Shown: positions 12,673 through 12,817 of the stretch, piece after piece | How positions within the stretch are numbered: position 1 is the stretch's first letter | How the letters are laid out: each line of letters starts with the position of its first letter | Source: an uncultured Oscillibacter sp. | Lineage (GTDB): Bacteria; Bacillota; Clostridia; Oscillospirales; Oscillospiraceae | NCBI GenBank assembly: GCA_900550685.1 | Contig: URTS01000047.1 | Span: forward strand, 1 to 12,817 | DNA: 12,817 nucleotides | Direction: 5' to 3' | The notes under the pieces: model-generated | The model's database searches: none | The model's input: the letters and a program-made list of their open reading frames with translations, nothing else | What the model was told of the DNA's origin: nothing | Made by a program: the position numbers and the translations under genes

Positions 12673-12817
12673 ATGAATTCAAAGCCCACGCAGTCCAAAA
12701 GCATCCGTGCACAGCTGCTGACCGCCATGCGGGAGGGGGAGTACGCCCATTGTGACCGCCTGCCCCGGGAAAGCGTTTTGTCGGAAAAGCTGGGCATCAG
12801 CCGCACGCAGCTGCGGG
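12673..12817 (+). CDS. GntR-family transcriptional regulator, partial (3' end outside window)
   Basis: The first 48 codons of a GntR-type winged-helix regulator. The fragment SIRAQLLTAMREGEYAHCD, then RLPRESVLSEKLGISRTQLR, matches the GntR N-terminal domain: helix 1, the G..LP.E..L step, and the recognition helix ISRTQLR. ATG 12673 follows CGGAGG (12661-12666) at 6 nt. It is divergent from the kinase-like gene. The effector domain lies beyond the window, so the subfamily (FadR, HutC, YtrA or MocR) cannot be told, although the rather long N-terminus and the LPRES variant fit a FadR or HutC layout. Confidence 0.85.
   Translation, partial: MNSKPTQSKSIRAQLLTAMREGEYAHCDRLPRESVLSEKLGISRTQLR

Noticed and set aside
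1..12817. CRISPR array, insertion sequence, prophage or antiphage defence system
   Set aside because: No regularly spaced repeats, transposase, integrase, phage structural gene or recognised defence domain was seen; the only mobile-looking part is the degraded AT-rich stretch at 1-790.

Overview
This looks like chromosomal DNA from a GC-rich anaerobic member of the Firmicutes, most likely Clostridia of the Oscillospiraceae kind (relatives of Flavonifractor, Intestinimonas or Lawsonibacter). The reasons are strong AGGAGG ribosome sites, consensus sigma-A promoters, a T-box leader, a lysine riboswitch upstream of an NhaC-family transporter, and DUF4230 and YkvI-like proteins. The genus is inference.

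Positions 1-900 form an AT-rich, decaying island unlike the GC-rich rest. It holds a headless XRE-type helix-turn-helix fragment, an intact 45-residue protein overlapping a GNAT acetyltransferase gene that carries a one-base frameshift, and then an abrupt join to the last ~33 codons of an EamA-type exporter. It resembles the scar of an imported cassette that deleted most of a resident transporter gene.

Positions 967-4180 hold a LysR regulator divergent from an aldo/keto reductase and a MATE efflux pump. The two plus-strand genes are 20 nt apart and end in a strong terminator, so they read as one operon probably controlled by the LysR protein. Positions 4188-5106 carry a membrane-anchored DUF4230 protein on the minus strand with its own promoter.

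Positions 5129-11771 are the most interesting part: three minus-strand transcription units, each a transporter behind a different cis-acting RNA sensor. (1) A T-box leader, best read as leucine-specific, precedes a YkvI-like permease and an iron-containing alcohol dehydrogenase. (2) A lysine riboswitch with terminator precedes an NhaC-family carrier of the predicted lysine-transporter type (LysW). (3) A short leader with a 28-codon peptide ORF, ending in a U-rich stretch exactly at the base of an intrinsic terminator, precedes a uracil permease. The third resembles the UTP-sensitive, translation-coupled attenuator of enterobacterial pyrBI and is the best candidate here for an undescribed regulatory arrangement.

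Positions 11931-12443 encode a shikimate-kinase-like P-loop kinase lacking the usual shikimate-binding arginine. A GntR-family regulator starts divergently at 12673 and runs off the window. No CRISPR array, rRNA, tRNA, complete insertion sequence or prophage gene was seen.
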